A DNA stretch of 46,723 nt, taken from positions 1 through 46,723 of the forward strand of contig DTTO01000009.1 of assembly GCA_012964665.1 (NCBI GenBank), written 5' to 3'. The position numbers and the translations under genes were made by a program. The notes beneath the pieces are model-generated. The model saw only the letters and a list, made by a program, of their open reading frames with translations. It was not told the DNA's origin and searched no databases. The DNA is from Fidelibacterota bacterium. Lineage in GTDB: Bacteria; Fidelibacterota; Marinisomatia; Marinisomatales; TCS55. Numbering within the stretch: the first letter of the stretch is position 1; each line of letters opens with the position of its first letter. Below are positions 27,701 to 37,754 of the stretch, piece by piece.

Positions 27701-28499
27701 ATAGATTCGATTCAAAATGAAAGGTGGCGGAGATTTTGGATAAATCGGGCTGTAAAGGTAATCGGGAAAAGATTTGATTGGGAATTTCATAGTCTGATAA
27801 CTCTAATTGGGCACGAATTATCGATTCTTCGCCTTTGTCAAAATTAAATTGTCCACTAATGTCGAATCCGTTAAAATTTGCTTTTTCGACACTTACGGTT
27901 ATCGCTTTAGATGACAATTTTCCTTTGATATTTTGGACTGCCAAATCGATTTTTGGCGAAATACAAAATATTTCAAATTGCTCTAAATCTAATTCCATTT
28001 CATGCCGGCCTTCATTCACACGGCCATCAATCAAAAACTGAACGTTTCGGGTTGAATCATTAAATGGAACATTGATATTACCGTCTATTCGTAATTTGCT
28101 AATATTCAACGGAATATTTTCCGGAGCAAACCTGAATGAATTGATTAATACTGAATCGGCATTGGTTTCAAAATAAGGTCGAATTGCAACATGTGATACA
28201 TATAATTGATCAATTTCAATTCTACCCTTCATTAAAGATATTATTTTGATTCTTGTTGTAATATTTGGTAAAAATATAGAAGCGCCATTCCTATGAATTA
28301 ACGATAGAGTGTCCGAGCGTAAAGTGGTAAATAGATGCCCTGAAATATCACTGATTTCAACTTGCCATCCACTTTGATTCAATTGACGATTAAGATAGGT
28401 TTCAATCCGATTCTGCCAAATACCTGGCTTAAAAAGAAAAAACCCTGCAATAATAATTGTAAAGGCAAGGCTAACATAAATGGTATGGCGTCTGGTCAT
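24729..28499 (-). CDS. tamB: TamB-like translocation/assembly module protein
   Basis: The 1256-residue protein has an N-terminal membrane anchor (about 7-24, YVSLAFTIIIAGFFLF) and then a very long, repetitive beta-strand periplasmic region of the AsmA/DUF490 type. The C-terminal domain carries LEGEIYYYLGDVFENLQGVMTFDGKG and the late segment ASTRIGDADIMLGVYGPFDNPEWRF, which resembles TamB. It ends RLRRVY. TamB-type proteins bridge the inner and outer membranes and have been linked to autotransporter assembly and phospholipid transport. The gene lies 6 bases before the Omp85 gene, the classical tamA/tamB pairing in reverse order. Confidence 0.85.
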   Translation of the reverse strand: MTRRHTIYVSLAFTIIIAGFFLFKPGIWQNRIETYLNRQLNQSGWQVEISDISGHLFTTLRSDTLSLIHRNGASIFLPNITTRIKIISLMKGRIEIDQLYVSHVAIRPYFETNADSVLINSFRFAPENIPLNISKLRIDGNINVPFNDSTRNVQFLIDGRVNEGRHEMELDLEQFEIFCISPKIDLAVQNIKGKLSSKAITVSVEKANFNGFDISGQFNFDKGEESIIRAQLELSDYEIPNQIFSRLPLQPDLSKISATFHFESNLSSFIGDLFVQNELGLDMGGSFNLMRLDDFFHLQSLELTGNDASLKAQGIFENSGRFNGTVELQKFDVSQWLLNQKKTNLSGYVLVDGEILETQITALDINAEITESILFDRKTSSISGGVSYKDNKLTINNPLTMTIGPSIVSISGFANFQEEFLDLDLTLTDASYFLINNFWTDSLSGGSATGSMELNGPFDTLGIRAEGIIDGLQYNNISLSSFQFSGKLNNLNEFNDGSITVKFGKGIWNEQGFESGTGEFQLLQDSIEISSFELKNGQDYLQFNGLLQNDSILILDRFQIAYRGHYMVNPRPINIVKIDDSFFFEPFEVHVDDGIIEGFIKTNPFRGRLKFSNVTTEILELANKDFGYELTGNIFGEVSVGQDLNPDDFSLDITLKNGGIANQPFDDLYISTLYREGVLHLEELTLTEGEKTGLQVMGTFPVITDSTKPTIVNVQSNFKNVDLRILTQFTPKWKPLLFGQFTGKFTMGGTTQETIFDLSGKVENAFYDRISLGTVNGEGHYSNKQLKFNQFSSSWNGNYVIGEALLPVDFDIASPNAQRWHPNGELIVKTEGDFRSAVFLSEYLAETDSIIGDIKIHLGIQGPPDKLVRNGNIIIKNGKIFSVLMDEPIHHIFASGDLIDNQLSIHSFSGALYDSQSKVDSSQNLTITGSIDFTKFFEPRFDLNAFGDKIFFRSLNGDIEGYGNVDITISGKDTLEISGTITAKEGSIYKEFAGTNVVEIAEEKGRTTTNYNIRFPIEDTFSIRNSQIDAKISGELAMLKQFDSGWDYSGEIEFLEGEIYYYLGDVFENLQGVMTFDGKGFNPFLEVTASTRIGDADIMLGVYGPFDNPEWRFESDKGYTESDILQLLTFNTRVAEEGFTTEGLGTQAQTILGAYLERQLERNFVRATGLKSTGLIEDVEISGTSDLLRQGEGEEFSISAKLNQNFSFSYRRSFSLGAAYKNKVGVEYKINPNFSVVGNVDETGKFYMKFRLRRVY

Positions 28500-28559
28500 T
28501 AATATATGTATTGCTTTAACACCGTTACGAAATTACATGTCTTCAGTTCCATAAACAAA

Positions 28560-28588
28560 AAAAGCGTCCCAATTCAGGACGCTTTTTT
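28560..28588 (-). terminator. Intrinsic terminator downstream of dnaK
   Basis: A 7-bp stem AGCGTCC (28563-28569) / GGACGCT (28577-28583) with a 7-base loop is flanked by A and T runs on both sides. It follows the dnaK stop (28610) and precedes tamB. It separates the dnaK transcript from the envelope cluster. Confidence 0.9.
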
Positions 28589-28609
28589 ATTTTGCTTTTC
28601 CAGACCTAT

Positions 28610-30526
28610 TTAATCTACAACTTCAAAGTCTGCATCCTCAATTTCAGCATCATTTTTCTTTTTAGACTTGGATTTTTTTTCCCCTACTTCAGCTTCTTCA
28701 GTACCAGCTGCAGCGCCCTCTTCTTTGGCCGCTTCATACATTTTTGATGCTACTGAATTCCAGGCTGTATTAAGTTCGTCGATGGCTGCTTTCAGAGCGT
28801 CCCCATCAGATCCTTCTTTGACAGTTTTCACCGTTGCCACAGCATCTTCAAGGGATTTCTTTTCATCCTTATCAAGTTTATCTTTATACTCTTCCAGATT
28901 CTTTTCCGTCTGATAAATGAGTTGTTCGGCCTGGTTCTGCATATCGATTAATTCACGTTTGGTTTTATCTTCCCCTTCATGCTTTTTCGCATCTTTCACC
29001 ATTTTTTCCACTTCAGCATCGGATAGACCACTAGACGCTTCGATCCGAATGCTTTGCTCTTTGCCTGTGGCTTTATCTTTCGCACTTACATTCAAAATAC
29101 CATTGGCATCAATATCGAAGGTTACTTCTACCTGAGGTATACCTCGTGGCGCAGGAGGAATGCCATCTAAATGGAATCGGCCTATCGTTTTATTATCTAC
29201 CGCCATTTCACGCTCTCCCTGCAAGACATGGATTTCTACCGTGGTTTGATTATCCGCAGCGGTAGAGAACACCTGAGATTTCTTAGTGGGAATAGTTGTA
29301 TTCCTTTCAATTAATTTGGTAGAAACACTACCTAAAGTTTCAATTCCCAGAGAAAGGGGTGTTACATCCAACAGTAAAATATCATCCACATCTCCAGCCA
29401 AAACGCCACCTTGAATTGCAGCGCCAAGGGCTACTACTTCATCTGGGTTTACACTTTTGTTTGGTTCCTTCTTAAAGATTTCTTTAACCTGCTCCTGGAT
29501 TTTAGGTATTCGGGTAGAACCACCAACCAAAATCACTTCATCAATTTTTGATGCTGTCAGACCCGCATCTTTGATTGCTTTAATACATGGTTCTACCGTT
29601 CTTTCGATAAGATCTGAAACCAATTCTTCAAACTTAGCTCGAGTGAGTGTGAAGTTCAAATGTTTCGGGCCCGATGAATCGGCAGTGATAAAAGGTAGAT
29701 TGATTTCGGCTTGCTTGGAACTGGACAGTTCTCTCTTAGCAGTTTCAGCGGATTCACGAAGGCGCTGTAATGCCATGGGATCTTTTTTTAGATCAACCCC
29801 ATCAGTTTTTTTAAACTCGGAAGCGATCCAATCTATAATTTTTTGATCAAAATCATCGCCACCAAGATGTGTATCACCATTGGTTGATTTCACTTCAAAA
29901 ACACCATCACCTAATTCAAGGATAGAAATATCGAAGGTGCCACCACCTAAGTCAAATACAGCAATTGTTTCTTCTTTTTTCCTTTCCAAACCATAGGCCA
30001 AAGAAGCAGCCGTCGGTTCATTTATGATCCGACGAACATTTAGCCCGGCAATCTTACCCGCATCTTTGGTTGCTTGGCGTTGGGAATCATTAAAATATGC
30101 CGGAACGGTAATTACCGCATCAGTAACGGTGGCCCCCAAATGTTCTTCAGCTGTCTGTTTCAATTTTTGCAGAACCATGGCACCAATTTCTGGTGGTGTA
30201 TAGTTTTTACCGCCAGCTTCAACAACGACAGAACCAGACTCACCTTTGCTTACTTTATAGGGGACTTCTTTAATTTCTGTGCCTACTTCATTAAACATCC
30301 GTCCCATGAAGCGTTTAATCGAAAATACTGTATTCTGTGGATTGGTTACAGCCTGACGTTTAGCCAGTTGTCCAACAAGACGGTCACCTTTTTTGGTGAA
30401 GGCAACAATTGAGGGAGTTGTACGACCCCCTTCCGTGCTAGTAATTATAGTTGGTTCGCCGCCTTCGAGAACTGCCACACATGAATTGGTTGTTCCAAGG
30501 TCTATTCCAATGATTTTTTCCATCAT
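28610..30526 (-). CDS. dnaK: Chaperone protein DnaK (Hsp70)
   Basis: The 638-residue protein is a standard DnaK. The ATPase domain opens [17 protein letters not shown], with [38 protein letters not shown] and [13 protein letters not shown]. The substrate domain includes [16 protein letters not shown], and the tail ends in an acidic stretch [13 protein letters not shown]. The ATG at 30526 follows AAGGAG by 6 bases. It stands alone: grpE and dnaJ are not adjacent, and no CIRCE element is visible in the 125-base gap to clpC. Its own terminator follows. Confidence 0.98.
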   Translation of the reverse strand: MMEKIIGIDLGTTNSCVAVLEGGEPTIITSTEGGRTTPSIVAFTKKGDRLVGQLAKRQAVTNPQNTVFSIKRFMGRMFNEVGTEIKEVPYKVSKGESGSVVVEAGGKNYTPPEIGAMVLQKLKQTAEEHLGATVTDAVITVPAYFNDSQRQATKDAGKIAGLNVRRIINEPTAASLAYGLERKKEETIAVFDLGGGTFDISILELGDGVFEVKSTNGDTHLGGDDFDQKIIDWIASEFKKTDGVDLKKDPMALQRLRESAETAKRELSSSKQAEINLPFITADSSGPKHLNFTLTRAKFEELVSDLIERTVEPCIKAIKDAGLTASKIDEVILVGGSTRIPKIQEQVKEIFKKEPNKSVNPDEVVALGAAIQGGVLAGDVDDILLLDVTPLSLGIETLGSVSTKLIERNTTIPTKKSQVFSTAADNQTTVEIHVLQGEREMAVDNKTIGRFHLDGIPPAPRGIPQVEVTFDIDANGILNVSAKDKATGKEQSIRIEASSGLSDAEVEKMVKDAKKHEGEDKTKRELIDMQNQAEQLIYQTEKNLEEYKDKLDKDEKKSLEDAVATVKTVKEGSDGDALKAAIDELNTAWNSVASKMYEAAKEEGAAAGTEEAEVGEKKSKSKKKNDAEIEDADFEVVD

Positions 30527-30651
30527 TTATACTCCTTAAAGTAAATGAAAAATTAATTTTTCTTTTATAAATTCAATTATTATGCCAAGGTAATTAGTTA
30601 ACCTATATGGCAGACTTATAAATAATTATCGCTATAAATGACAGAAAATTA

Positions 30652-33159
30652 TTAGGAATCGATAGGTTTGACTGGCGTTTTCTTCTTTTTTGATTTTTTG
30701 CTAGGAGATGGTTTTCGCTTAGATTTTACCTTTACCGGAAAAAATTCAAGTTCTTTTTGTTTTACATCTACTTTAATACCTTTTGAATCGTGAAAAACCT
30801 TTCCTAGTAACAATTCTGATAAAGGGTCTTCTAAAGAACTTTGAATTTCCCGCCGTAAAAACCTGACACCAAATTCAGGGTTATATCCTTTTTCAACGAT
30901 TAGTGCTTTTGCCTTTTTTGTTACTGATAGGGTTAAGCCTATTTTATCCAGATTTTCATGCAGATCCATTAATTGTAAATCAATAATATTGAGAACATGT
31001 TTTTTCGTTAATGGATGATATACAATCGTTTCATCCAAGCGATTTAAAAATTCAGGGTTAAAGGTATCCTTCATTAAATCTAAAATACGATCGCGCATAG
31101 CCTCATAGTTGGCTTTCTCAGTACTTTCGCTAAATCCGAAGGCACCACTACCATGTATTTCTTTAGTACCAATATTGGAAGTCAAAATAATAATAGTATT
31201 TTTAAAATCAACTTTTCGCCCTATTCCATCGGTCAATACACCTTCATCAAATAATTGCAGAAGTACATTAAATACGTCTGGGTGGGCTTTTTCAATTTCA
31301 TCAAACAAAATTACTGAGTAAGGGTTTCGACGGACTTTCTCAGTTAGTTCTCCACCCTCTTCATACCCTACATATCCAGGAGGGGCACCAATGAGTCTTG
31401 AAACTGAAAAACGTTCCCCATATTCACTCATATCCAATTTGATAAGTGCATCACTATGACTGAATAAATAATTAGCTAAAACTTTAGCCGTTTCGGTTTT
31501 ACCTACACCAGTTGGGCCTAAAAAAAGGAAAACACCTATTGGACGATTAGGACTTTTTAGTCCTGCTCGGGAGCGCTGAATCGCTCGGCTTAAACTATCA
31601 ATAGCACGATTTTGCCCGATAATATATTCAGATATTTCATCTTTCATTTTCAAAAGTTTCTGCCCTTCAGATTGTGCTACTTTTCGTACGGGAATCCGAG
31701 TGACCATAGAAACCACGTCCGCAATACTATCTTCCGTTACCCGGATAGGGTTGGACTCCTCATTCATTTGCCAGTCTTTTTGAAGATTCTTCAATTTCCG
31801 AACCAATTTTTGTTCAGTATCACGAAGATTTGCAGCATCTTCAAATCTTTGGGCAACCACAACTGAATCTTTTTTCGAACGGACTTTTTCAATTTCCAGC
31901 TCGAGATCGATAACTTCCTGAGGTACTTTCATATTCAGCATATGAGCTCGTGAACCGGCTTCATCCATGATATCGATGGCTTTATCGGGTAAAAATTTAT
32001 CAGTAATATATCGATAAGAAAGTTGAACGCAGGCTTCAATCGCTTCCTCATCATAAATTACATTGTGATGTTTTTCGTATCCGGGTTTAAGACCCCTGAG
32101 AATCGCAATAGATTCATCTACAGATGGAGGAACAATATTTATTTTCTGAAAACGGCGTTCCAGTGCACCGTCTTTTTCTACATATTTCCGATATTCATCT
32201 AACGTCGTTGCTCCGATACAATGAATATCTCCACGAGCAAGTGCCGGCTTAAACATGTTGGAAGCATCAAGAGAACCGGAAGCACCACCAGCCCCAACAA
32301 GTGTATGCAGTTCATCAATAAATAATATCAGGTCATCTGTTTTTTCTAGTTCAATCATAACAGTTTTTATACGTTCTTCAAACTGGCCACGATATTTTGT
32401 ACCTGCCACAAGCCCGGCTAAATCAAGAGATAAAATGCGTTTATTGTGAATTATGCGTGGAACATCCTTGTAAATAATTCTTTGTGCGAGTCCTTCTATT
32501 ATGGCCGTTTTCCCTACACCTGGCTCGCCGATTAAAACAGGGTTGTTCTTTTTGCGCCGTGATAAAATCTGTGCTACGCGCTCAATCTCATCCTTGCGAC
32601 CAATAACAGGGTCAAGTTTTCCTTGTCTGGCAGCTTGAGTAATATCTCTTGAAAAATGGTCTAATGCCGGTGTTTTCGATTTGACTGTTTTTTCTTTCCT
32701 TTTCGCCGGCGTAACAGATTCTTCTTCCTGGCCATCATCCTTTATCAAGTCAACTACACTGTCATAATCCAAATTGTGGGAGTTAAGTACTTCGTAAGCA
32801 ATGCCTTCCGTTTCCTTAAGAATAGCTAAAAGGAGATGCTCGTCATCTGCAATGGTTGCTCCCATTGTAGATGCTTCATTAAAAGCATTTCTAAGAATAC
32901 GTTCGGCTCGACGCGTCAATGGCAAATGTCCCAGTGTCATTGTTCCGCCCGAAGTTTTGATCATATCCTCTACCATGGCTCGTATGTCCTCAATGTCACA
33001 ATCGTAAATATCAAAAATTTTAGAACCAAGTCCCGAATCTTCCCTTAAAAGACCTAATAATAAATGTTCGGACCCAACATAACTATGCCCTAGGCGAATT
33101 GCTTCCTCCTTTGCATATTTCATTATATTTTGAACGCGCTTGGAAAAATTTTCTTTCAT
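30652..33159 (-). CDS. clpC: ATP-dependent Clp protease ATP-binding subunit ClpC
   Basis: The 835-residue Hsp100 unfoldase has two N-terminal Clp repeats (about 1-145), AAA-1 with [10 protein letters not shown], a middle domain with a UVR-like motif ([15 protein letters not shown]), and AAA-2 with [12 protein letters not shown] and [16 protein letters not shown]. The UVR motif and [15 protein letters not shown] at the start favour ClpC over ClpA. The C-terminus ends in an unusual Lys/Ser/Pro tail ([19 protein letters not shown]). It lies 33 bases after lolD at the end of the prfB-lysS-lol transcript. No mcsA/mcsB or clpP lies nearby. Confidence 0.95.
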   Translation of the reverse strand: MKENFSKRVQNIMKYAKEEAIRLGHSYVGSEHLLLGLLREDSGLGSKIFDIYDCDIEDIRAMVEDMIKTSGGTMTLGHLPLTRRAERILRNAFNEASTMGATIADDEHLLLAILKETEGIAYEVLNSHNLDYDSVVDLIKDDGQEEESVTPAKRKEKTVKSKTPALDHFSRDITQAARQGKLDPVIGRKDEIERVAQILSRRKKNNPVLIGEPGVGKTAIIEGLAQRIIYKDVPRIIHNKRILSLDLAGLVAGTKYRGQFEERIKTVMIELEKTDDLILFIDELHTLVGAGGASGSLDASNMFKPALARGDIHCIGATTLDEYRKYVEKDGALERRFQKINIVPPSVDESIAILRGLKPGYEKHHNVIYDEEAIEACVQLSYRYITDKFLPDKAIDIMDEAGSRAHMLNMKVPQEVIDLELEIEKVRSKKDSVVVAQRFEDAANLRDTEQKLVRKLKNLQKDWQMNEESNPIRVTEDSIADVVSMVTRIPVRKVAQSEGQKLLKMKDEISEYIIGQNRAIDSLSRAIQRSRAGLKSPNRPIGVFLFLGPTGVGKTETAKVLANYLFSHSDALIKLDMSEYGERFSVSRLIGAPPGYVGYEEGGELTEKVRRNPYSVILFDEIEKAHPDVFNVLLQLFDEGVLTDGIGRKVDFKNTIIILTSNIGTKEIHGSGAFGFSESTEKANYEAMRDRILDLMKDTFNPEFLNRLDETIVYHPLTKKHVLNIIDLQLMDLHENLDKIGLTLSVTKKAKALIVEKGYNPEFGVRFLRREIQSSLEDPLSELLLGKVFHDSKGIKVDVKQKELEFFPVKVKSKRKPSPSKKSKKKKTPVKPIDS

Positions 33160-33192
33160 GCTACCACGAAATTAAACAGGGATATTTCAGGA

Positions 33193-33867
33193 TCAAATAC
33201 TATCTAATTGTGAAAGTGTTCCATTCTCTAGATAAAATTGTTTATTACCAATGGATGCTACTTCAGAGTTGTGGGTAGTAATCACAAAAGCCTGCTTAAA
33301 CTCAGTATTTATCTTTTGAAATAGACCAATCAAGCGATTAGCATTCTCCAAATCAAGATTTCCAGTAGGTTCATCTGCTAATACCAGCTTAGTCTCATTC
33401 ATTAAAGCCCGAACAACAGCCACTCTCAATCGTTCACCGCCCGATAGTTGGAATGGGTAATGGTCTTTCCTATCAATGATACCAATATAGTTTAGTAATT
33501 CTTCAGCTTTTTGAATATTGTCTTTCTTTCCTGCAATTTGGTTTGGGAGTAGAACATTCTCAAAAGCAGTGAATTCCGGTAGTAAATGATGGAATTGAAA
33601 GACAAATCCGAGGAAAGAATTTCGTAAATGTGCAAGTTGATTATTAGTAAGCGCATCAATGTTTTGGTCATCCAAAATAAGTATTCCACTATCAGATCGA
33701 TCCAAGGTCCCTAAAATATTCAATAGTGTAGATTTCCCAGCACCACTGGGACCCATAATTGTGATGAGGTCGCCCCGTTTCACTTCCATAGACACATCTT
33801 TAAAAACGGATAATTTTTTTGTACCGTTACGATATGATTTGGAAAGGTTCTTTGCGCTAAGTATCAT
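33193..33867 (-). CDS. lolD: Lipoprotein-releasing ABC transporter, ATP-binding protein LolD
   Basis: The 224-residue ABC ATPase has Walker A GPSGAGKSTLLN, Q-loop region GFVFQFHHLLPEFTAFENVLLP (LolD/MacB type), signature LSGGERLRVAVVRAL and Walker B LVLADEPTGNLD. With the two upstream permeases it would form the LolCDE complex that extracts lipoproteins from the inner membrane. The ATG overlaps the preceding permease stop as ATGA. Confidence 0.94.
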   Translation of the reverse strand: MILSAKNLSKSYRNGTKKLSVFKDVSMEVKRGDLITIMGPSGAGKSTLLNILGTLDRSDSGILILDDQNIDALTNNQLAHLRNSFLGFVFQFHHLLPEFTAFENVLLPNQIAGKKDNIQKAEELLNYIGIIDRKDHYPFQLSGGERLRVAVVRALMNETKLVLADEPTGNLDLENANRLIGLFQKINTEFKQAFVITTHNSEVASIGNKQFYLENGTLSQLDSI

Positions 33868-35054
33868 TTTTCTAAATAAACTGCTTCAATAGGTGAGATC
33901 ATTAAAGCGCGTTTTGCTGCTATCCAGGTCGATAAAATGACCATTCCTAAAGAAATAGACAAGATAGTTATGAAATCATAGGCAAAAATCACCATGGGCA
34001 AATATGGTGTGAAATAAATATCTTCTGGTAAAGTGATGATTCCAAAAATATTTTGCAAGAGAATGAGCAAAAGTCCAATTCCCAAACCAATCGATATGCC
34101 TATGCCTCCAATCATGCTTCCTTGATACATCACAATGGATCGGACCAAATTTTGGGTGGTCCCCATGATCTGTAAGATACCGAACTCTCTCATCTTTTGG
34201 GCAGTGACCAACATCAGAGTTGTAATAAGATTGAAACAAGCCACCAAAATAATCATGCTCAAAACCACCAAGGCCCCAATACGCTCAAATTCCATTGCGC
34301 TAAATAATTCATTATGCAGATCTCCCCAGGTTTCTACTTTTACACTAGGGAAATGTTTTTGAATGGACATTGCAATCCGGTCGGTATCAGCATTTTCAAA
34401 AAGACGGATATCCGCTCCATCGGGACCATTTTTACGGGTAAAAAGTCTATTCCCAACTTCGGATGGAATAAAAACAATTTTGTCATCCAAATCTAATACC
34501 TGAATATTAAAAATACCGCCTATTACACATTGAATCTGTTGGGGAAATCCCCAACTAGTTCCCTCATCGATTGGACTCATGATTCGAATGCCATCTCCAA
34601 TAGAGACATTGAGCCTTCTTGCCGTCATTTCACCTAAATACACCAAAGGAAGATCAGGAAGATTGTCACCTGTCAATAAATTTAAATCATAGAATGATGT
34701 AATCAATTTTGTATCAACAGCTTTGAACAAAACCATCCGCTGTACTTCATCTCTGCCAATGATAAGACCCTTCCGCTCTTGAAAAGCCAAAACCTCTTTT
34801 ACATTTTCCATAGACCGAATTTTATCAATATTTTCTTCCCAATTGGTCATATCACTTACTCGAATATCTCCCTCAAAACCAATGATACGGCTTATTACAC
34901 GTGATTCAAATCCATTTAGGACAGATACAGAAAGAATCATCGCAATACATCCGATAGCCAAACCAACAATGGCAATCCAACCATTAAGACGACTAGGGCC
35001 GGCACCTTTACCACCTAGCATGAATCGGCGAGCAATGAAAATTGCAAACTTCAT
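33864..35054 (-). CDS. LolC/LolE-family permease (second of pair)
   Basis: The 396-residue protein has an N-terminal transmembrane helix (about 25-47, IAIVGLAIGCIAMILSVSVL), a periplasmic MacB-like domain (about 50-265), and three C-terminal helices with the FtsX-type permease region (VVLSMIILVACFNLITTLMLV and MREFGILQIMGTTQNLVRSIVMYQG). It shares ITLPEDIYF and the same layout with its neighbour, so the two are diverged duplicates forming a LolC/LolE pair. Which one corresponds to LolC or LolE cannot be decided here. Confidence 0.9.
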   Translation of the reverse strand: MKFAIFIARRFMLGGKGAGPSRLNGWIAIVGLAIGCIAMILSVSVLNGFESRVISRIIGFEGDIRVSDMTNWEENIDKIRSMENVKEVLAFQERKGLIIGRDEVQRMVLFKAVDTKLITSFYDLNLLTGDNLPDLPLVYLGEMTARRLNVSIGDGIRIMSPIDEGTSWGFPQQIQCVIGGIFNIQVLDLDDKIVFIPSEVGNRLFTRKNGPDGADIRLFENADTDRIAMSIQKHFPSVKVETWGDLHNELFSAMEFERIGALVVLSMIILVACFNLITTLMLVTAQKMREFGILQIMGTTQNLVRSIVMYQGSMIGGIGISIGLGIGLLLILLQNIFGIITLPEDIYFTPYLPMVIFAYDFITILSISLGMVILSTWIAAKRALMISPIEAVYLEK

Positions 35055-36247
35055 TCGTATCTTAGCGCGTCTGCTGGTTCAATGCGTTCCGCCCGGACCG
35101 TTGGCCAAACCGCTGCAAAAATTGCACAAACAATCGCAATTATAACTATCGAAAACACATCAACAGTGGATACATCCATTGGAATAAAATCCATAAAGTA
35201 AATATCCTCAGGGAGGGTAATGATTTTAAAATTGTTCTGAATCCAAGCCAAAAGCAAGGCCAACAAAGATCCAATAATTGCACCCGCTAGGCCTATCATG
35301 AATCCATAAAATAGAAATAACTGCCTTAACCCTGTTTGTGATATGCCCAGAGATTTTAAGACGCCGATTTGTCGTGTTTTATCAAGGACTATCATTGCAA
35401 GGGCTGAAATAATATTTACCAAACCTACCATGGCAATGAGGCTAAAGATAAATAAAATTGGCCAACGTTGTACATTCATCCATTTGAAAAGAGAACGGTT
35501 TTTCTCTTTCCAAGTCATTACCATGTAAGGATAAGCCAAGCCATTTTTCAAAGATCTGGATAAATCATCCGCCCATTTTGATTTGTTCAAACGTAGGATT
35601 TGGCCCGAAACTTTTCCATTCATATGGAATAATTCATTGGCTTGCTCCAGATTCATATAAATCATATGATTGTCATATTCCAACATTCCAGAATGAAAAA
35701 AACCTACCGCAACGAATTGCTTTAAGCGTTTATTCGACCCATTTAATGTAGCCAGGTCAAAAAGAACAATTTTATCTCCAATAGTAATGTCAAGTTGATT
35801 GGCCAGACGTTCGCCAATTACAATTTGATTACCACCAATATCATTTGTTCCACTAACCAATATATCGCTTATAAATCCAACCTTGCCTCGTTCAATTCCT
35901 TCGACAATAATACCTTCAGCTTGCTTTCCTTTCCGAAGCAGCGCAGGCCTCTGGATAAATCGAGACTGGAAAACTGTTTCTTTATAATGAACCAGAATGC
36001 TATCCATCCCCAAAATTTCTGATGGGATAGGATAGTTTAGATAATGTTTGATACGGATATGTCCATCAAAGTCAGCAATTTTTTTTGATATTACCTTTTC
36101 AAATCCATTCAAAATAAATAAAGTAATAAGAAGAGCAGAAATACCTACTGCAAGTCCTGCCACAGACAAAACTCCGGCCACACGTGTAAAACTCCCCTTT
36201 TGCGCTGAACGAAGGTATCGCGTCGATAAATAAAAAGGGAAATTCAT
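35051..36247 (-). CDS. LolC/LolE-family permease (first of pair)
   Basis: The 398-residue protein begins with FPFYLSTRYLRS, close to the LolC/E opening (IA.RYL..), followed by a helix (about 25-46), a large periplasmic domain (about 50-260) and three C-terminal helices (FIFSLIAMVGLVNIISALAMIV, then KSLGISQTGLRQLFLFYGFMIGLAGAIIG). It overlaps the next permease by 4 bases and lies 11 bases after lysS. It carries the same ITLPEDIYF motif as its partner. Confidence 0.9.
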   Translation of the reverse strand: MNFPFYLSTRYLRSAQKGSFTRVAGVLSVAGLAVGISALLITLFILNGFEKVISKKIADFDGHIRIKHYLNYPIPSEILGMDSILVHYKETVFQSRFIQRPALLRKGKQAEGIIVEGIERGKVGFISDILVSGTNDIGGNQIVIGERLANQLDITIGDKIVLFDLATLNGSNKRLKQFVAVGFFHSGMLEYDNHMIYMNLEQANELFHMNGKVSGQILRLNKSKWADDLSRSLKNGLAYPYMVMTWKEKNRSLFKWMNVQRWPILFIFSLIAMVGLVNIISALAMIVLDKTRQIGVLKSLGISQTGLRQLFLFYGFMIGLAGAIIGSLLALLLAWIQNNFKIITLPEDIYFMDFIPMDVSTVDVFSIVIIAIVCAIFAAVWPTVRAERIEPADALRYE

Positions 36248-36258
36248 TGGATTAAATT

Positions 36259-37749
36259 TTACTCTTCAGTACGCATGGCTGGGAATAAAATCACATCTTT
36301 GATGGAACGGTTTTCCGTTAGAAGCATTACCAGACGATCGATTCCAATTCCAACACCGGCAGTAGGTGGCATACCGCATTCCACAGCTTGTAAAAAATTT
36401 TCATCCACTGGGTGAGCTTCGTCATCACCACTTTCAGCAAGGCGTGCCTGATATTCAAATCGTTCCCGTTGATCGATAGGGTCATTCAATTCAGTAAAAG
36501 CATTGGCAAACTCAGCACCGCCGATAAATAATTCAAAACGTTCAACCAAATGAGGATTCCCATTCCGATGCTTTTTAGCCAACGGTGAAATGACTTTAGG
36601 ATAATCTGTAATAAATGTAGGTTGAATCAGTTTGGGCTCCACTAAGTTCCCCATCATTTCATATAACATTTGGCCGTAATTAGCATTTGCTTTCACATCA
36701 ATATTGTTGTTCTTGCAAACTTCTCTCATTTTTTGATCGGATGCTTCTGTGAGATCTTCACCTGTAGCCCCTTTGAGCAGTTCAAGTAGCGGTCGACGCT
36801 GAAATGGTTTGGATAAATCTATTTTTAAATCACCCCAAGCCGGATTCAGAGTATCAATACTTTCTGCAACTTTACGAATCATATCTTCCAGTAGATTCAT
36901 ATTATCTTCATAATCTGCGTAAGCCCAATAGAATTCCAACATAGTGAATTCAGGATTATGGTTTCGGTCCATTCCCTCATTGCGAAAATCTTTAGCAATT
37001 TCATAAACACGATCAATCCCGCCAATAATAAGACGTTTGAGATAAAGTTCATCAGCAATCCGCAGATAGAGTTTTTGATCCAATGAATTATGATGGGTAG
37101 TAAAAGGGCGGGCATTGGCGCCACCATAAAGTGGTTGAAGAACTGGGGTTTCTACTTGCAAAAATCCCAGATCATCCAAATAATTACGCAAAGAACTAAT
37201 AATTTTGGCGCGTTTTACAAAAGTGTCCCTAACGTCCGGGTTAACAATCAAATCCAAATGTCTATTGCGATAACGCTGTTCCTTATCAGTAAAGGCGTCG
37301 AATGTTTCCCCTTCTTTTTCTTTGACAATAGGCAAAGGGCGAATGGATTTACTAAGGATAGTCAGGATATCTGTGTGAATAGAAATTTCTCCCATTTTTG
37401 TTTTAAAAACATGGCCCTTTACACCTACAAAATCTCCAATATCTAAAAGTTTAAAATGGGTATAATTTTCCCCACCCACATCATCCTGCCTTATAAAGGC
37501 TTGGATCTTCCCCTTTGTATCCTGAATATGAAAAAAGGAGGCCTTACCCATTTTTCGTATAGACATAATTCTCCCAGCGATATTCACATTCTGTTTTTCT
37601 AAGTTTTTAAAATCATTCAAGATATCATTACTGAAATGGGTTGGTTCATATTTTTGCGGATAAGGATCAACACCCGCTTCTCTCAATTTGGACAATTTCT
37701 CCTTACGAAATTCAATAATTTGATTTAGGCTTTTATGTTCTTCAGACAT
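36259..37749 (-). CDS. lysS: Lysyl-tRNA synthetase (class II)
   Basis: The 496-residue enzyme charges tRNA-Lys. It has an N-terminal OB-fold anticodon-binding domain (about 55-150) and a class II catalytic core. Motif 1 region is SLRNYLDDLGFLQVETPVLQ, motif 2 is AKDFRNEGMDRNHNPEFTML and motif 3 is GVGIGIDRLVMLL. It follows prfB by 5 bases. The prfB-lysS order is widely conserved, and the two are probably co-transcribed. Confidence 0.97.
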   Translation of the reverse strand: MSEEHKSLNQIIEFRKEKLSKLREAGVDPYPQKYEPTHFSNDILNDFKNLEKQNVNIAGRIMSIRKMGKASFFHIQDTKGKIQAFIRQDDVGGENYTHFKLLDIGDFVGVKGHVFKTKMGEISIHTDILTILSKSIRPLPIVKEKEGETFDAFTDKEQRYRNRHLDLIVNPDVRDTFVKRAKIISSLRNYLDDLGFLQVETPVLQPLYGGANARPFTTHHNSLDQKLYLRIADELYLKRLIIGGIDRVYEIAKDFRNEGMDRNHNPEFTMLEFYWAYADYEDNMNLLEDMIRKVAESIDTLNPAWGDLKIDLSKPFQRRPLLELLKGATGEDLTEASDQKMREVCKNNNIDVKANANYGQMLYEMMGNLVEPKLIQPTFITDYPKVISPLAKKHRNGNPHLVERFELFIGGAEFANAFTELNDPIDQRERFEYQARLAESGDDEAHPVDENFLQAVECGMPPTAGVGIGIDRLVMLLTENRSIKDVILFPAMRTEE

Positions 37750-37754
37750 TTGGC

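Noticed and set aside
30527-30651. CIRCE or sigma-32 promoter before dnaK
   Set aside because: No TTAGCACTC/GAGTGCTAA inverted repeat is present, and the GCCATATA-like stretch has no matching -35.
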